Both the position numbers and the translations under genes were made by a program. This document shows, piece after piece, positions 24,535 through 36,500 of a stretch of 64,000 nt of DNA. Within the stretch, counting starts at the first letter, position 1. Each line of letters opens with the position of its first letter. The DNA comes from Yamagishiella unicocca (lineage: Eukaryota; Chlorophyta; Chlorophyceae; Chlamydomonadales; Volvocaceae): NCBI GenBank assembly GCA_003116995.1, contig BDSL01000136.1:1-64000 (forward strand). Reading direction: 5' to 3'. A model generated the notes under the pieces. It was not told the origin of the DNA and made no database searches. It saw nothing but the letters and a program-made list of their open reading frames with translations.

Positions 24535-27500
24535 CTAGGAGAAACGCACGGCGGCCCGCCAACGGCCGCGGCCCCGTCCATCTGTCGTTCCCACGGCGGA
24601 CGCCCCCGGACTCTGCGCTCCACCCTCCGACGGATGGGCGTTTACCCCTGGCGCGGCTGCTCCCATCGTGGGTGCCGTGGGACGCGGTCGGGTGGCCAGC
24701 CACTTGGCCAGCTCGTCTTCGTCGCCAACAGAGTTGTCCGGACCCGGCGCTGCCCTGAAGGCGTTGTCCAGCTGGGCCAGGGAGCCCTCGGGCGAACCTG
24801 GCAACCCCGCAGCCGAGCTCTCTCCCACAAAGGCCTCACGCACACCGCCGCTGCCTCCGCGGCTGCCGGCAGGACCGCGTTTGCCCGAGGTTGACGTCGC
24901 CCGAGAGCCTCCGGGGCCGACGCCGCCAGCTTTCGTGGCCTTGAGTCCCATGGCCGTCATGGAGCTCCTCCGGGTTGCCGCCGCCGAAAGCCCACCCCTG
25001 ATGTTGTGCAGGTCGTTGACGGAGCGAGTGCGGCGGGCGGCATCGTCGATGAGGCCTGCCTCGCCGTCGCCGTTGCCGCCACCATCAGCCCCCGGGAGCC
25101 CCGGCAGGGTTGCGGGGCGGCGCAGGTCGCGCGCTGCTGCTGCCTTGACCTCACTGACGTTCTCAATACCGAGGCGGCGGACTGAGGCGTCGGTCGGCAG
25201 CATGTAAGGCCGCTTGAGGGTGGGCGGGGCCGCCGGCTTAGACGGGACGCGGGCTGGCGGGGGTTCCATGTCGGCGGTGCGGGAGCGAGCTAACTTCGTT
25301 GTGGAGCTCTCCACATGCACCCGGGCGGACTTGCCGGCCATGCGGTTGCCGCCTTTCAGGAGCCGCCGGGCGGCAGCAGCAGCCCCGGCCGCCACGCCCG
25401 CAGCGGATGCTGCCACTGCTTGCATCGGGGACAGCAGTGAAGCCCTGGCGCCGCGGTGTGCGGCCGAGGGGGTGTGCGGCTGGGAGCCGCCGCCGCCGTC
25501 GGAGTCGGAGCTGTCAAGGTCCAACGCTCTCGGGGAGAGACGACGGACAGCCTCCCGCGTCGCTGGCCTGCAGGGGGTGTCGGGGTCAGGGTCGGCGGGA
25601 GGCATGACCGCCAGTGCAGCCAAGGCGGCGGCGCCGGCGGCAGCGCCGGCCGCCGCGTCAAAGGCTGCGCTGGTGGCCGTGCTGCCCAGCAAGCTGGACG
25701 TCGACTGCATGCTGCTCAACGGCATGCCTGTGTCGGCACTGCTTCCGGCGGCGGCGTCGGCTTCAGTGTCCACATCGGCGGTGGCGGTTGCAATGTCAGC
25801 GTCAGTGTCGGCGGCTGCGGCGGCGAGGTCGCCCTCTCCCCGCTCCTCTGCCTGCCCCACCGAAAGGCTGTCGTCGGGGGCCACGACAGTGTCGTCGCCG
25901 TCGTCGCCGTCAGGGTCTACGCGATCGCCGCCGCCATCAGCCTCCTCGCCCCCGCCGCAGGAACCAGCGTCCTCGTCACCACCGCTGACGTATGGCGGCA
26001 CCTCCAGGTCGCCCCACGTGTCGCCCTCGCCATCGGCCCCGCCCACTTGCCCGCCAGCGCCGCTGACACCGGCTGTCTCGTCGCCGTCACCGTCGTCGTC
26101 GCCGCCATCGCCGAAGGCGGCCATTGCTGCGCCCGCAGCGAAGGCGGTGATCGCTGCACTGTCCTGTGCCGCATCGGGTGCGTCATCACCCCTGTCATCA
26201 TCATCGTCAGCAACGGGCATATCGCCGCTGGCTGCAGCCGGCGCCTCGGTAGCAGCGGCCGCCTGGTCGCCCGCGCTGGGGCTCTCCCAATTCCACCGAG
26301 GCGATGCGCCCGCCTCGACGTCCCAATCCGCAGCCTTGGCCTCCTGCTCTCCCGCCAACAGCGCGGCTACGACTGGCCTCCCACTCGGACCGCCCTCCGT
26401 CGGCGCCTCCGCCCCATCCTCGTTCTCCAGCACCGCCTCGGACGCCATGGTGCCGCCACCCTCGCAGTGCAGAGACAGCGCGCGGACGGCAGTGGCGTCA
26501 GCCTGGGCGGCAGCGGCGGCGGCGGCGGCCGGCGCGGCGGCAGCGGCGGCGGTGGCGGCACTCATCGAGGTTGTGGGTTCCCCCCCGGCGGTCTTTGCTG
26601 CAAGCATCTCGCCGGGGTCGGTGTCCCGTCCCGCGTCGTGATCCACACTGCTGCCTCGTCTTTGCGGCTGCTGCGCCGACTGGGGGCGCGATGTGGTGGC
26701 CGGAGAGAAGGGCCGCCTGCCCGTCATGAGGAGCAGCATCGGGCTGTTGGGGCTGATGACGCTCTTGTCGCGAACCGAGTCCACGGCAATGACGAGGCTG
26801 GGCGCCGACCTAGCAGGCGGAGCGTCATCGCCCGCAACCCCGCGACCGCTGGGGGTGCCGCTGCGGGACAGCCCGGCGGCGGCGGCGGCGGCAGCGGCGG
26901 CGGCGGCGGCGCCCACTTGGGAGTCGTTGCTGCCGAGGCTGTCCCCGGCGTATGCGGGTGAGGAAAGTTGTGGCGGCGGCGTAGTGGGGGGGCTGCTGAA
27001 GGCACCTGAGTCTGGGGTTTGTGACCTGGTCGCATACGTGACACCAAGGAGTGGGGGGTGGGATTGCGAGGTGAACCCGTGTATGCGTAAAACCCGTGTC
27101 GTTTGCGGCGGTTGGGGTGAGGCATGAGTAAGTAAGGCTAACGGCCAACGGCAAACGGCAAACATGCCGTAATGCGGCAGGCGCATCGAGGCGAGCAGGC
27201 GGTCAGGGCGAGGACATGCAGCCGGAGGTCGGGGACAGGAGGGGGGCCGGCTGACCCCAAGGTTGACGGCAGCGGCACCCTTCCGCCCTCACTCACTCCG
27301 CCGTACCACAACCGCCCTTTCGAAAACACCTTCATCCCCACCAAACCAACACGCCCGCCGAACCCACCTGGAGTCGCCCTCGCTGCTGCCCGCCTGCTGC
27401 TCCTGCTCCTGCTTCTTGCGCCGCCGCCGCCGCACCAGCAGTATCGCCAGCACCGCGCACAGCGCCAGCAGCAGCAGCAGGCAGCCAGCCATCACCCCGG

Positions 27501-30500
27501 CAATCAGCGGCGTGCGGGAGCTCCTGCGCCCGCCCTCGCCCTCACTAGCGGGTCCGCTTGCGTCGCTCTGCGGCGAGGCGCCGGTCGCCAGCGGCCTGGG
27601 CGGGGCGCTCTCTAACGCACTCAGCTGCCCGTCCCCCAGCTCCTCGACCGGTGCCGCCACCATCAGGCAGTCCACCGCCCCCGTCACCAGCGCCGCCGCC
27701 GCCGCCGAGGTGCCATCGCTGGAGGCCGACGAACCGCACTGCGGGCCGTACACGGCGACGCCCTGGCTGCTCAGTGGTACGGCATACGTCACGTTGACCG
27801 AGGTGGACGAGCGGAAGGCGTCCAGGCCAGGAGGCGAGCACACCAGCAGCCCGTCAGCCAGCCCGTCCGAGTCCGAGCTGCCGGCGTCCGCCCAGCTGGC
27901 GATGATCTCGGCGATGGTGATGGAGTAGGAGGTGACGTTGGCCTCCGGAGGCAGCCGGAGCTCCACCTCGAGGCCCAGGTTCTGGCCCGATGGCCCCGGG
28001 TTGGAGCAGGACAGCGGGGGGGGCGGCGGCGGGAACGGCGGCGGTGGTGCCTGCAGCGGGACCTCCGGCGCCTCCAGCATGCTGCGCCGCTGGGACGAGC
28101 TTTCCTCCGGCGCAGCAGGGGCAGGTGGCGGTGGTGGTGGGAGCTGGGGCGGCGGAGGCGGCGGAGACTCGTCCGTCGGGGGCGGCGGGCTTGACACTGT
28201 CGGCTGCGCAGCTCCCAGCTCCACGCATGCGAGCCGGGAGATCTGCTGCGCGGTCATCCGCAGCCGCCGCAGCAGCTGGGCCCGCACCTTGGCCACGAAG
28301 GCGTCGTCGCATCCGCCGCCTGACGCGCTCATGTCCGAGCCGCCGCCACTGCTGCTGCCGCCACTGCTGCTGCCGGTGTTGCTGGTGCCTCCGCTGCTGT
28401 CTCCCACGCGCACGACGCCGATGGGGAACGACACCAGGCGCTCTGTAATGGTCACGTTGGCGGCGTCAGGGAACATGGCGGCTGCGGCTGCGGCGGTAAG
28501 CTGCTGGTCGGAGCCCCCCGTGGTGGTGGGGTCCGCCAGCGTGACGCTCTGGTTGATGAACAGCACTGCCGGGGGGTGGGGTGGGGGGCAGGTCAGTCAG
28601 GTAGCGTGCGAGTGTTGCAGCATAGTGGAAAAGAAGCGACGCGGCCTAGGGAGGCGGAGGAGGAGCGAGGAGGAGCGAGGGGGAGCGAGGAGGTGGAGGA
28701 GGGGTCATGCGGCGAGGGTGCGGCAGCAACAGGAGGCTTCGCAGTGGAGGCGGGGCCGGTCATTACCTACCCACCCCAACCCACCCCGCCTCACCCTGCC
28801 CCACCCCGCTGCCTCACCCCCAGATGGGCTCGTGTTGTTGATGAGTGTTGCCGGGATGTGGAGGGTTGATAGGAACGGCGGCGGCGGAGGAGGAGGCTGG
28901 GGCGCGGGCGGCCGCGGGTTTGGAGGGGGTCGCGGCGGGGGTTGCGTGGACACCACAGCTCGAGGGCTGGGTGGGGGGGGATGCGGCGCCGGGGCAGGCG
29001 ATGGGTTGGGTGATGGGTGAGGAGGCAGGGGTCGCGGCGGTGGCCGAGGTGAGGAGGGCGATGGCGGGTAGGATGGCCCGGGGCTCGGCGGGCTCGGGGG
29101 TGGGCTCGTAGGGTTTGTGTTGGTCGGGGTTGAGCTGGGAGGCCGGGGGCTGGGGGGCGGTTTCGGAGCTCCAGGACTTGGCGACGGGGGGGAGGGGCTG
29201 GAAGCCTTGGAGGCAGGCGGCGTGGGACTTGGAGGCACAGGTGCCGGCGGGGTGGGGTAGGGGGGCTGGGGCATGGGCGGTGTGTCAACTGAAGAACTGG
29301 AAGGTGGGGCAGGGCTGGCAGGCGCGGGGCTGGGCGGAGCTGGCGGAGCTCGGCGAGGTGGGGGGCCCGGCGGGGCGGCGACTGCGGGCGAAGGGGCGGG
29401 AGGGCGCTCTGCGTCGGGCTGGGGCGTCGGAGGAGGCGCCGCGGGGGGGCTATGCACGGGCGGAGCTGGACGTGGCGGCCCTTGTGAGACACCGGGAGGT
29501 GGAGGTGGAGGGGAGCTAGACAGCGGATAGGGGTAGGGAGGGGCACCGCTGGTGCTGGGAGTAAGGGGCGGCTGCAACGGTGGACGCGTTGGAGGCGACG
29601 GCGGTGGGGGCGACGACCGGGGAGGGGGCCGAGGGATGGGGTCAGGCGGGCTTGGTGGCGGCTTGGGAAGCGGTGGAGGTGGGCTTGAGGGCAAAGGACC
29701 GGGAGGGCCGGGCCTAATGGGCGGGCTGTCCGGGCTGGGAGGATTCGGGCTGGGAGGATTCGGGCTGGGAGGATTCGGGCTGGGAGGATTCGGGCTGGGA
29801 GCGTTCGGGCTGGGAGGATAGGACGCCGATGGTGCTGAGGGGCTTCCAGGAGGCTGGTGGGGGCCGGGAGGTGGGGCCCTTGGTGGGAGGAGCCTTGGCG
29901 GGCCAGGGCCGGGCGGGGGCGTGGGTGGCAAGGGGCGAGCAGGTGGAGACGGTGAAGGGGGGTAGGGTGAGGCCGGGCTGGAAGCACTAGGACTTGGGGG
30001 ATAGGGAGGCGGCGGTGGTGACGGGCTTGGAGGCGGCGGTGGAGGGCTCGGCGGGGGGTAAGGCGGTGGTGGATAGGGCGGTGCGGGTGAAGGTGGAGGA
30101 AGCGAAGGGCTTGGCGCGGGGCTGGGTGGGAGAGGAGAGGGACTGGGAGGACTGGGACTGGAAGGCTTGGGGCTAGGGGGAGGGCTAGGCGGGCTGGGGC
30201 TCGGAGGATAGGGAGGGGGCGGCGAAGGGCTGGGCGTGGGCAGGGGCGGCAAGGGGCGAGCAGGTGGAGGCGGTGAAGGGGGGTAGGGTGGTGGAGGGTA
30301 CGGGGGTGGTGAGGCCGGGCTGGAAGCACTAGGACTTGGAGGATAGGGAGGCGGCGGTGGTGACGAGCTTGGAGGCGGCGGCGGAGGGCTCGGATGGGGG
30401 TAAGGCGGCGGTGGATAGGGCGGTGCGGGTGAAGGTGGAGGAAGCGAAGGGCTTGGCGCGGGGCTGGGTGGGAGAGGAGAGGGACGTGGGGGATTGGGAC

Positions 30501-33500
30501 TGGGAGGCTTGGGCCTAGGGGGAGGGCTAGGCGGGCTGGGGCTCGGAGGAAAAGGAGGGGACGGCGATGGAGGTCTGGGCAGCGGTGGATGTGGTGTAGG
30601 GGGAGACGGAGGAGGAGGGGCAGGGCTTGGAGGCGGGCTTGGAGACAGCGGAGAGGGGCTGGGGGGGGAGGGTTCAGGGGGCTCGGGGCTTGGGGGCGGG
30701 TTGGGTGGCATGGGTCTTGGTGGAGGGGAGGGCGGCGGAGGATTTGGTGGGGGCGGAGGAGATGGCGGCGGCGGGCTTGGCGGTGGAGGAGGCGGGCTTG
30801 CAGGAAGCGGGCCTGGCGGTGCGGGAGGGCTTGGGGCTGGCGGGCTCGGAGGCGCCGGACTTGGAGGTTCCGGAGGTGGCGGCGGTGGAGGGCCAGGGGG
30901 AGGGAATGAGGGGCTTGGAGGAGCGGGACTTGGTGGGTGGGGGCTTGGCGCCGGACTGGGAGGTCCTGGTGAAGGAGGTGGTAGTAGTGGTGGCGGGGGA
31001 CTAGGGGGTAGTGGGCTTGGGGGGGGCTCGGCGGTAGTGGGCTTGGGGGGGGGCTCGGCGGTAGTGGGCTTGGCGGTGGGCTTGGCCGGAGTGGGGGAGG
31101 GCTTGGAGGAGGAGGTGTAGGGGAAGGGGGAGTGGACAGGGGTGGCAGCGGGGAAGGCGGCGGAGGGCTCGGATAAGGGGCGGGAGGGCTTGACGGCGGT
31201 GGGCTTGGGGGAGGTCTAGGCGTTGGTGGGCTTGGGGGCGGACTAGGTGGTGGCGGTAGAGGGGGAGTCGGAGGATGAGGTGGTGACGGAGGATGAGGGG
31301 GTTGCGGAGAGGGAGGCAGCGGCAGTGGCGGCGGCGGCGGTGGAGGAGGGGGAGGGGGGGTTGGCGGAGGCGGAGGCGGAGGTGGAGGAGGAGGGGGAGG
31401 TGGAGGGGGAGGGGGTGGTGGCGGCGGTGGTGGAGGAGGTGGTGGTGGTGGTGGAGGAGGGGGAATGGGTGGTGGCGGCGGCGGAGGCGAAGACGGCGGC
31501 AGAGAAGGCGGAGGGGGTGGTGGCGATGGCGGAGATGGCGGCGGCAGGGGAGGAAGGGGAGGGGGAGGAAGCGGCTGAGAAGGAGGAGGATTTGGTGGAG
31601 GAGGGGGAGGAGGGGGTGGCGGCGATGGAGGCGGAGGCGGTGGTGGAGAAGGTGGAGGGGGTGTTGGTGGCGGCGGTGAAGGTGGTGGAGGAGGGTAAGG
31701 GGGTGGTGGAGGAGGCGGAGGCGGTGGAGGCGGTGGAGGGGGGGGTGGCGACGGAGGAAGGGGCGGAGGAGGGGGAGAAGGGGGAGGAGGATACGGAGGT
31801 GGAGGTGGAGGGGGTGGCGGCGGTGGAGGAGGGGGAGAAGGGGGAGCGGGAGGGGGTGTTAGAGGAGGCGGAGGAGGAGGGGGAGGGGGAGGAGGCGGCG
31901 GAGGCGGCGGTGGAGGCGGGGGAGGGGGAGGTGGAGGAGGCGGTGGTGGGGGAGGAGGGGGAGGAGGGGGAGGCGGGGGAGGGGGAGGGGGTGGCCGCGG
32001 GGGAGGGGGAGGAGGGGGAGGTGATGGTGGCAGTGGTGGGGGTGGTGGAGGAGGTGGAGGTGGAGGGGGAGGCGGAGGAGGCGGCGGAGGCGGTGGAGGG
32101 GAGGGGGTGGAGGAGGAGGCGGTGGAGGAGGGGGAGGGGGAGGCGGAGGAGGAGGGGGCGGTGGAGGTGGTGGAGCGGGGGGTGGCGGCGGTGGAGGGGG
32201 GGAGGGGGTGGTGGTGGGGGGGAGGCGGTGGAGGAGGGGGAGGAGGAGGAGGCGGCGGAGGAGGAGGCGGAGGCGGGGGAGGGGGAGGTGGAGGAGGCGG
32301 TGGTGGGGGAGGAGGGGGAGGAGGGGGAGGTGGTGGTGGCGGTGGTGGTGGTGGTGGAGGGGGGGGAGGCGGTGGAGGAGGCGGTGGAGGAGGGGGAGGA
32401 GGGGGTGGAGGAGGAGGAGGCGGTGGAGGAGGAGGAGGAGGGGGAGGAGGGGGGGCGGTGGGGGCGGTGGGGGCGGTGGTGGTGGCGGTGGAGGGGGGGG
32501 AGGCGGTGGAGGAGGCGGTGGAGGAGGGGGAGGAGGGGGAGGGGGAGGGGGTGGAGGCGGTGGTGGGGGAGGAGGGGGAGGAGGGGGAGGTGGTGGGGGC
32601 GGTGGTGGCGGCGGGGGAGGAGGGGGAGGGGGAGGTGGAGGAGGAGGGGGCGGTGGAGGTGGTGGAGGTGGTGGTGGCGGCGGTGGAGGGGGGGAGGTGG
32701 TGGTGGGGGGGGGAGGAGGGGGAGGGGGGGAGGGGAGGGGGCGGTGGCGGAGGTGGTGGAGGAGGGGGAGGTGGTGGTGGCGGTGGTGGTGGTGGTGGAG
32801 GGGGGGGAGGCGGTGGAGGAGGTGGTGGAGGAGGGGGAGGAGGGGGCGGTGGAGGAGGAGGCGGTGGAGGAGGAGGAGGAGGGGGAGGAGGGGGGGCGGT
32901 GGGGGCGGTGGTGGATGAGGGGGAGGTGGCGGAGGTGGCGGAGGTGGCGGTGGAGGAGGGGGAGGGGGAGGTGGTGGTGGCGGTGGCGGGGGAGGAGGGG
33001 GAGGTGGTGGTGGCGGTGGTGGTGGTGGTGGAGGGGGGGAGGCGGTGGAGGAGGTGGTGGAGGAGGGGGAGGAGGGGGCGGTGGAGGAGGAGGCGGTGGA
33101 GGAGGAGGAGGAGGGGGAGGAGGGGGGGCGGTGGGGGCGGTGGTGGAGGAGGGGGAGGTGGCGGAGGTGGCGGAGGTGGCGGTGGAGGAGGGGGAGGGGG
33201 AGGTGGTGGTGGCGGTGGCGGGGGAGGAGGGGGAGGAGGAGGTGGCGGCTGAGGTGGTGGTGGAGGAGGCGGAGGGGGAGGGGGAGGAGGAGGAGGTGGG
33301 GGAGGAGGGGGAGGGGGAGGGGGAGGAGGTGGAGGAGGGGGAGGGGGGGGGGAGGAGGGGGAGGCGGTGGAGGAGGGGGAGGCGGAGGGGGAGGGGGAGG
33401 AGGGGGTGGAGGAGGGGGAGAGAGGGGTGGCGGTGGGCTTGGTGGCGGTGGGCTTGGGGGAGGTGGTGGGCTCGGAGGAGGTGGGCTGGGAGGCGGACTA

Positions 33501-36500
33501 GGTGTTGGCGGGCTTGGAGGGTCGGGAGAAGGCGGTGGAGGAGGTGGAGGACTAGGGGGGAGTGGGCTTGGCGGTGGCGGGCTTGGTGGTGGGCTTGGTG
33601 GGTGTGGGCTTGGGGGTGGTGGTGGGCTCGGAGGAGGTGGGCTGGGGTTCGGGCTAGGTGGAGGCGGGCTTGGAGGGTCGGGAGAAGGCGGTGGAGGAGG
33701 TGGAGGACTAGGGGGCGGTGGGCTTGGTGGTGGCGGGCTTGGGGGTGGGCTTGGTGGCAGTGGGCTTGGGGGTGGTGGTGGGCTCGGAGGGAGTGGGCTG
33801 GGAGGCGGGCTAGGTGGCAGAGGGCTTGGAGGGTCGGGAGAAGGCGGTGGAGGAGGTGGAGGACTAGGGGGCGGTGGGCTTGGTGGTGGAGGGCTTGGGG
33901 GAGGGCTTGGTGGCAGTGGGCTTGGGGGAGGTGGTGGGCTCGGAGGAGGTGGGCTGGGAGGCGGGCTTGGTGGAGGCGGGCTTGGAGGGTCGGGAGAAGG
34001 CGGTGGAGGAGGTGGAGGACTAGGGGGTAGAGGTGGGCTTGGAGGAGGGGGACTGGGAGGCGGGCTCGGTGGAGGCGGGCTTGGAGGGTCGGGAGAAGGC
34101 GGTGGAGGAGGTGGAGGACTGGGGGGCGGTGGGCTCGGTGGAGGCGGGCTTGGTGGTGGGCTTGGTGGGTGTGGGCTTGGGGGTGGTGGTGGGCTTGGAG
34201 GGAGTGGGCTGGGAGGCGGGCTAGGTGGAGGCGGGCTTGGAGGGTCGGGAGAAGGAGGTGGAGGAGGTGGAGGACTAGGGGGCAGCGGGCTTGGGGGCGG
34301 CGGGCTTGGTGGTGGGCTTGGTGGCAGTGGGCTTGGGGGTAGTGGTGGGCTTGGAGGAGGTGGGCTGGGAGGCGGGCTTGGTGGAGGCGGGCTTGGAGGG
34401 TCGGGAGAAGGAGGTGGAGGAGGTGGAGGACTGGGGGGCGGTGGGCTTGGTGGTGGAGGGCTTGGTGGTGGGCTTGGTGGCAGTGGGCTCGGGGGTAGTG
34501 GTGGGCTCGGAGGAGGTGGGCTGGGAGGCGGGCTAGGTGGAGGCGGGCTTGGAGGATCAGGAGAAGGCGGTGGAGGAGGTGGAGGACTAGGGGGCGGTGG
34601 GCTTGGGGGTGGTGGGCTTGGGGGAGGGCTTGGTGGCAGCGGGCTTGGGGGAGGTGATGGGCTCGGAGGAGGTGGGCTTGGCGGCGGGCTAGGTGGCAGC
34701 GGGCTTGGAGGGTTGGGAGAAGGCGGTGGAGGAGGTGGAGGACTGGGGGGCGGTGGGCTTGGGGGTGGCGGGCTTGGTGGTGGGCTTGGTGGCAGTGGGC
34801 TTGGGGGTGGTGGTGGGCTCGGAGGAGGTGGGCTGGGAGGCGGGCTAGGTGGCAGAGGGCTTGGAGGGTCGGGAGAAGGCGGTGGAGGAGGTGGAGGACT
34901 GGGGGGCGGTGGGCTTGGGGGTGGCGGGCTTGGAGGTGGGCTTGGTGGCAGTGGGCTTGGGGGAGGTGATGGGCTCGGAGGAGGTGGGCTGGGAGGCGGG
35001 CTTGGTGGCAGAGGGCTTGGAGGGTCGGGAGAAGGCGGTGGAGGAGGTGGAGGACTGGGGGGCGGTGGGCTTGGGGGTGGCGGGCTTGGAGGTGGGCTTG
35101 GTGGCAGTGGGCTTGGGGGAGGTGATGGGCTCGGAGGAGGTGGGCTGGGAGGCGGGCTTGGTGGCAGAGGGCTTGGAGGGTCGGGAGAAGGCGGTGGTGG
35201 CGGGCTTGGACTGGGTGGCGGTGGGCTTGGGGTGGCGGGCTTGGTGGTGGGCTTGGTGGCAGTGGGCTTGGGGGAGGTGATGGGCTCGGAGGAGGTGGGC
35301 TGGGAGGCGGGCTTGGTGGCAGAGGGCTTGGAGGGTCGGGAGAAGGCGGTGGGGGAGGTGGAGGACTGGGGGGCGGTGGGCTCGGTGGTAGTGGGCTTGG
35401 GGGAGGGCTTGGTGGCAGTGGGCTTGGGGGAGGTGGTGGGCTCGGAGGAGGTGGCCTTGGTGGCGGGCTTGGTGGCAGCGGGCTTGGAGGGTTAGGAGAA
35501 GGTGGTGATGGAGGTGGAGGACTAGGGGGCGGCGGGCTTGGTGATGGCGGGCTTGGGGGAGGGCTTGGTGGCAGTGGGCTTGGGGGAGGTGGTGGGCTCG
35601 GAGGAGGTGGGCTGGGAGGCGGGCTTGGTGGCGGTGATGGTGGGCTTGGAGATGGAGGAAAGGGGCTCGGTGGAGGAGGGCTTGGTGGTGGGCTAGGTGG
35701 TGGTGGGCTCGGAGGCATGGGGGGTGGAGGTGGGGGAGGGCTTGGAGGGGGAGGCGGCGGGCTTGGCGGAGGTGGGCTTGGTGGTGGGCTTGGAGGTGGA
35801 GGGCTGGGTGGTGGTGATGGCGGCGGCGGAGAGGGACTTGGAGGAGGAGGGGGCGGGCTGGGAGGGTGGGGGCTCGGTGGCGGGGGTGATGGTGGCGGTG
35901 GCGATGGTGAAGGGGGTAAAGGGCTTGGTGGCAATGGTGGGGGGCTCGGTGGGCGCGGGCTTGGCGGTGGGGGGCTCGGTGGTGGCGGGCTTGGTGGTGG
36001 TGGTGATGGTGGTGGTGATGGGCTCGGAGGACGGGGTGAGGGGGGTGGGGGACTTGGTGGGGGACTCGGAGATGGCGGCAATGGCGGATTTGGAGGGGGG
36101 CTGGGTGGCGGTGATGGACTCGGCGGCGGTGGCGAGGGGCTGCAGGGGAAGGAAGCACCAGGGGGCCGCAGGAGTGTGTACTCGACGTGGAGACACCACG
36201 AGGCATGTGTGGGAAGGGAACCCTAAGACCGTAAATCCCTGCCTCCAGCACGCCCTCTGTCCGCTCGTGGGTTCAATGCTGATACCGCACCATCCCCTTG
36301 CCACAAGGGGACTCCATGCGCACCGACAAACGACAATGGCAAATGACAACTGTTAAATGACAAAATGACACACACGGTAACTGTTAAATGACAGGCCGAC
36401 TGCAGCCCCCAACGATGGGAAGGCGGGCAACGCTGCAGAGGAGGGCCACACTGTGGCGCGGGTAAGCCAGCACGATGGTAACAGGTGGTTACCACCGTCC

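Noticed and set aside
31247..35495. Very long plus-strand Gly-rich frames (GGGGLGGG), like plant glycine-rich proteins
   Set aside because: They mirror the Pro/Ser-coding minus strand. The minus strand has phase-matched splice sites, a signal sequence and a membrane helix; the plus frames have none.
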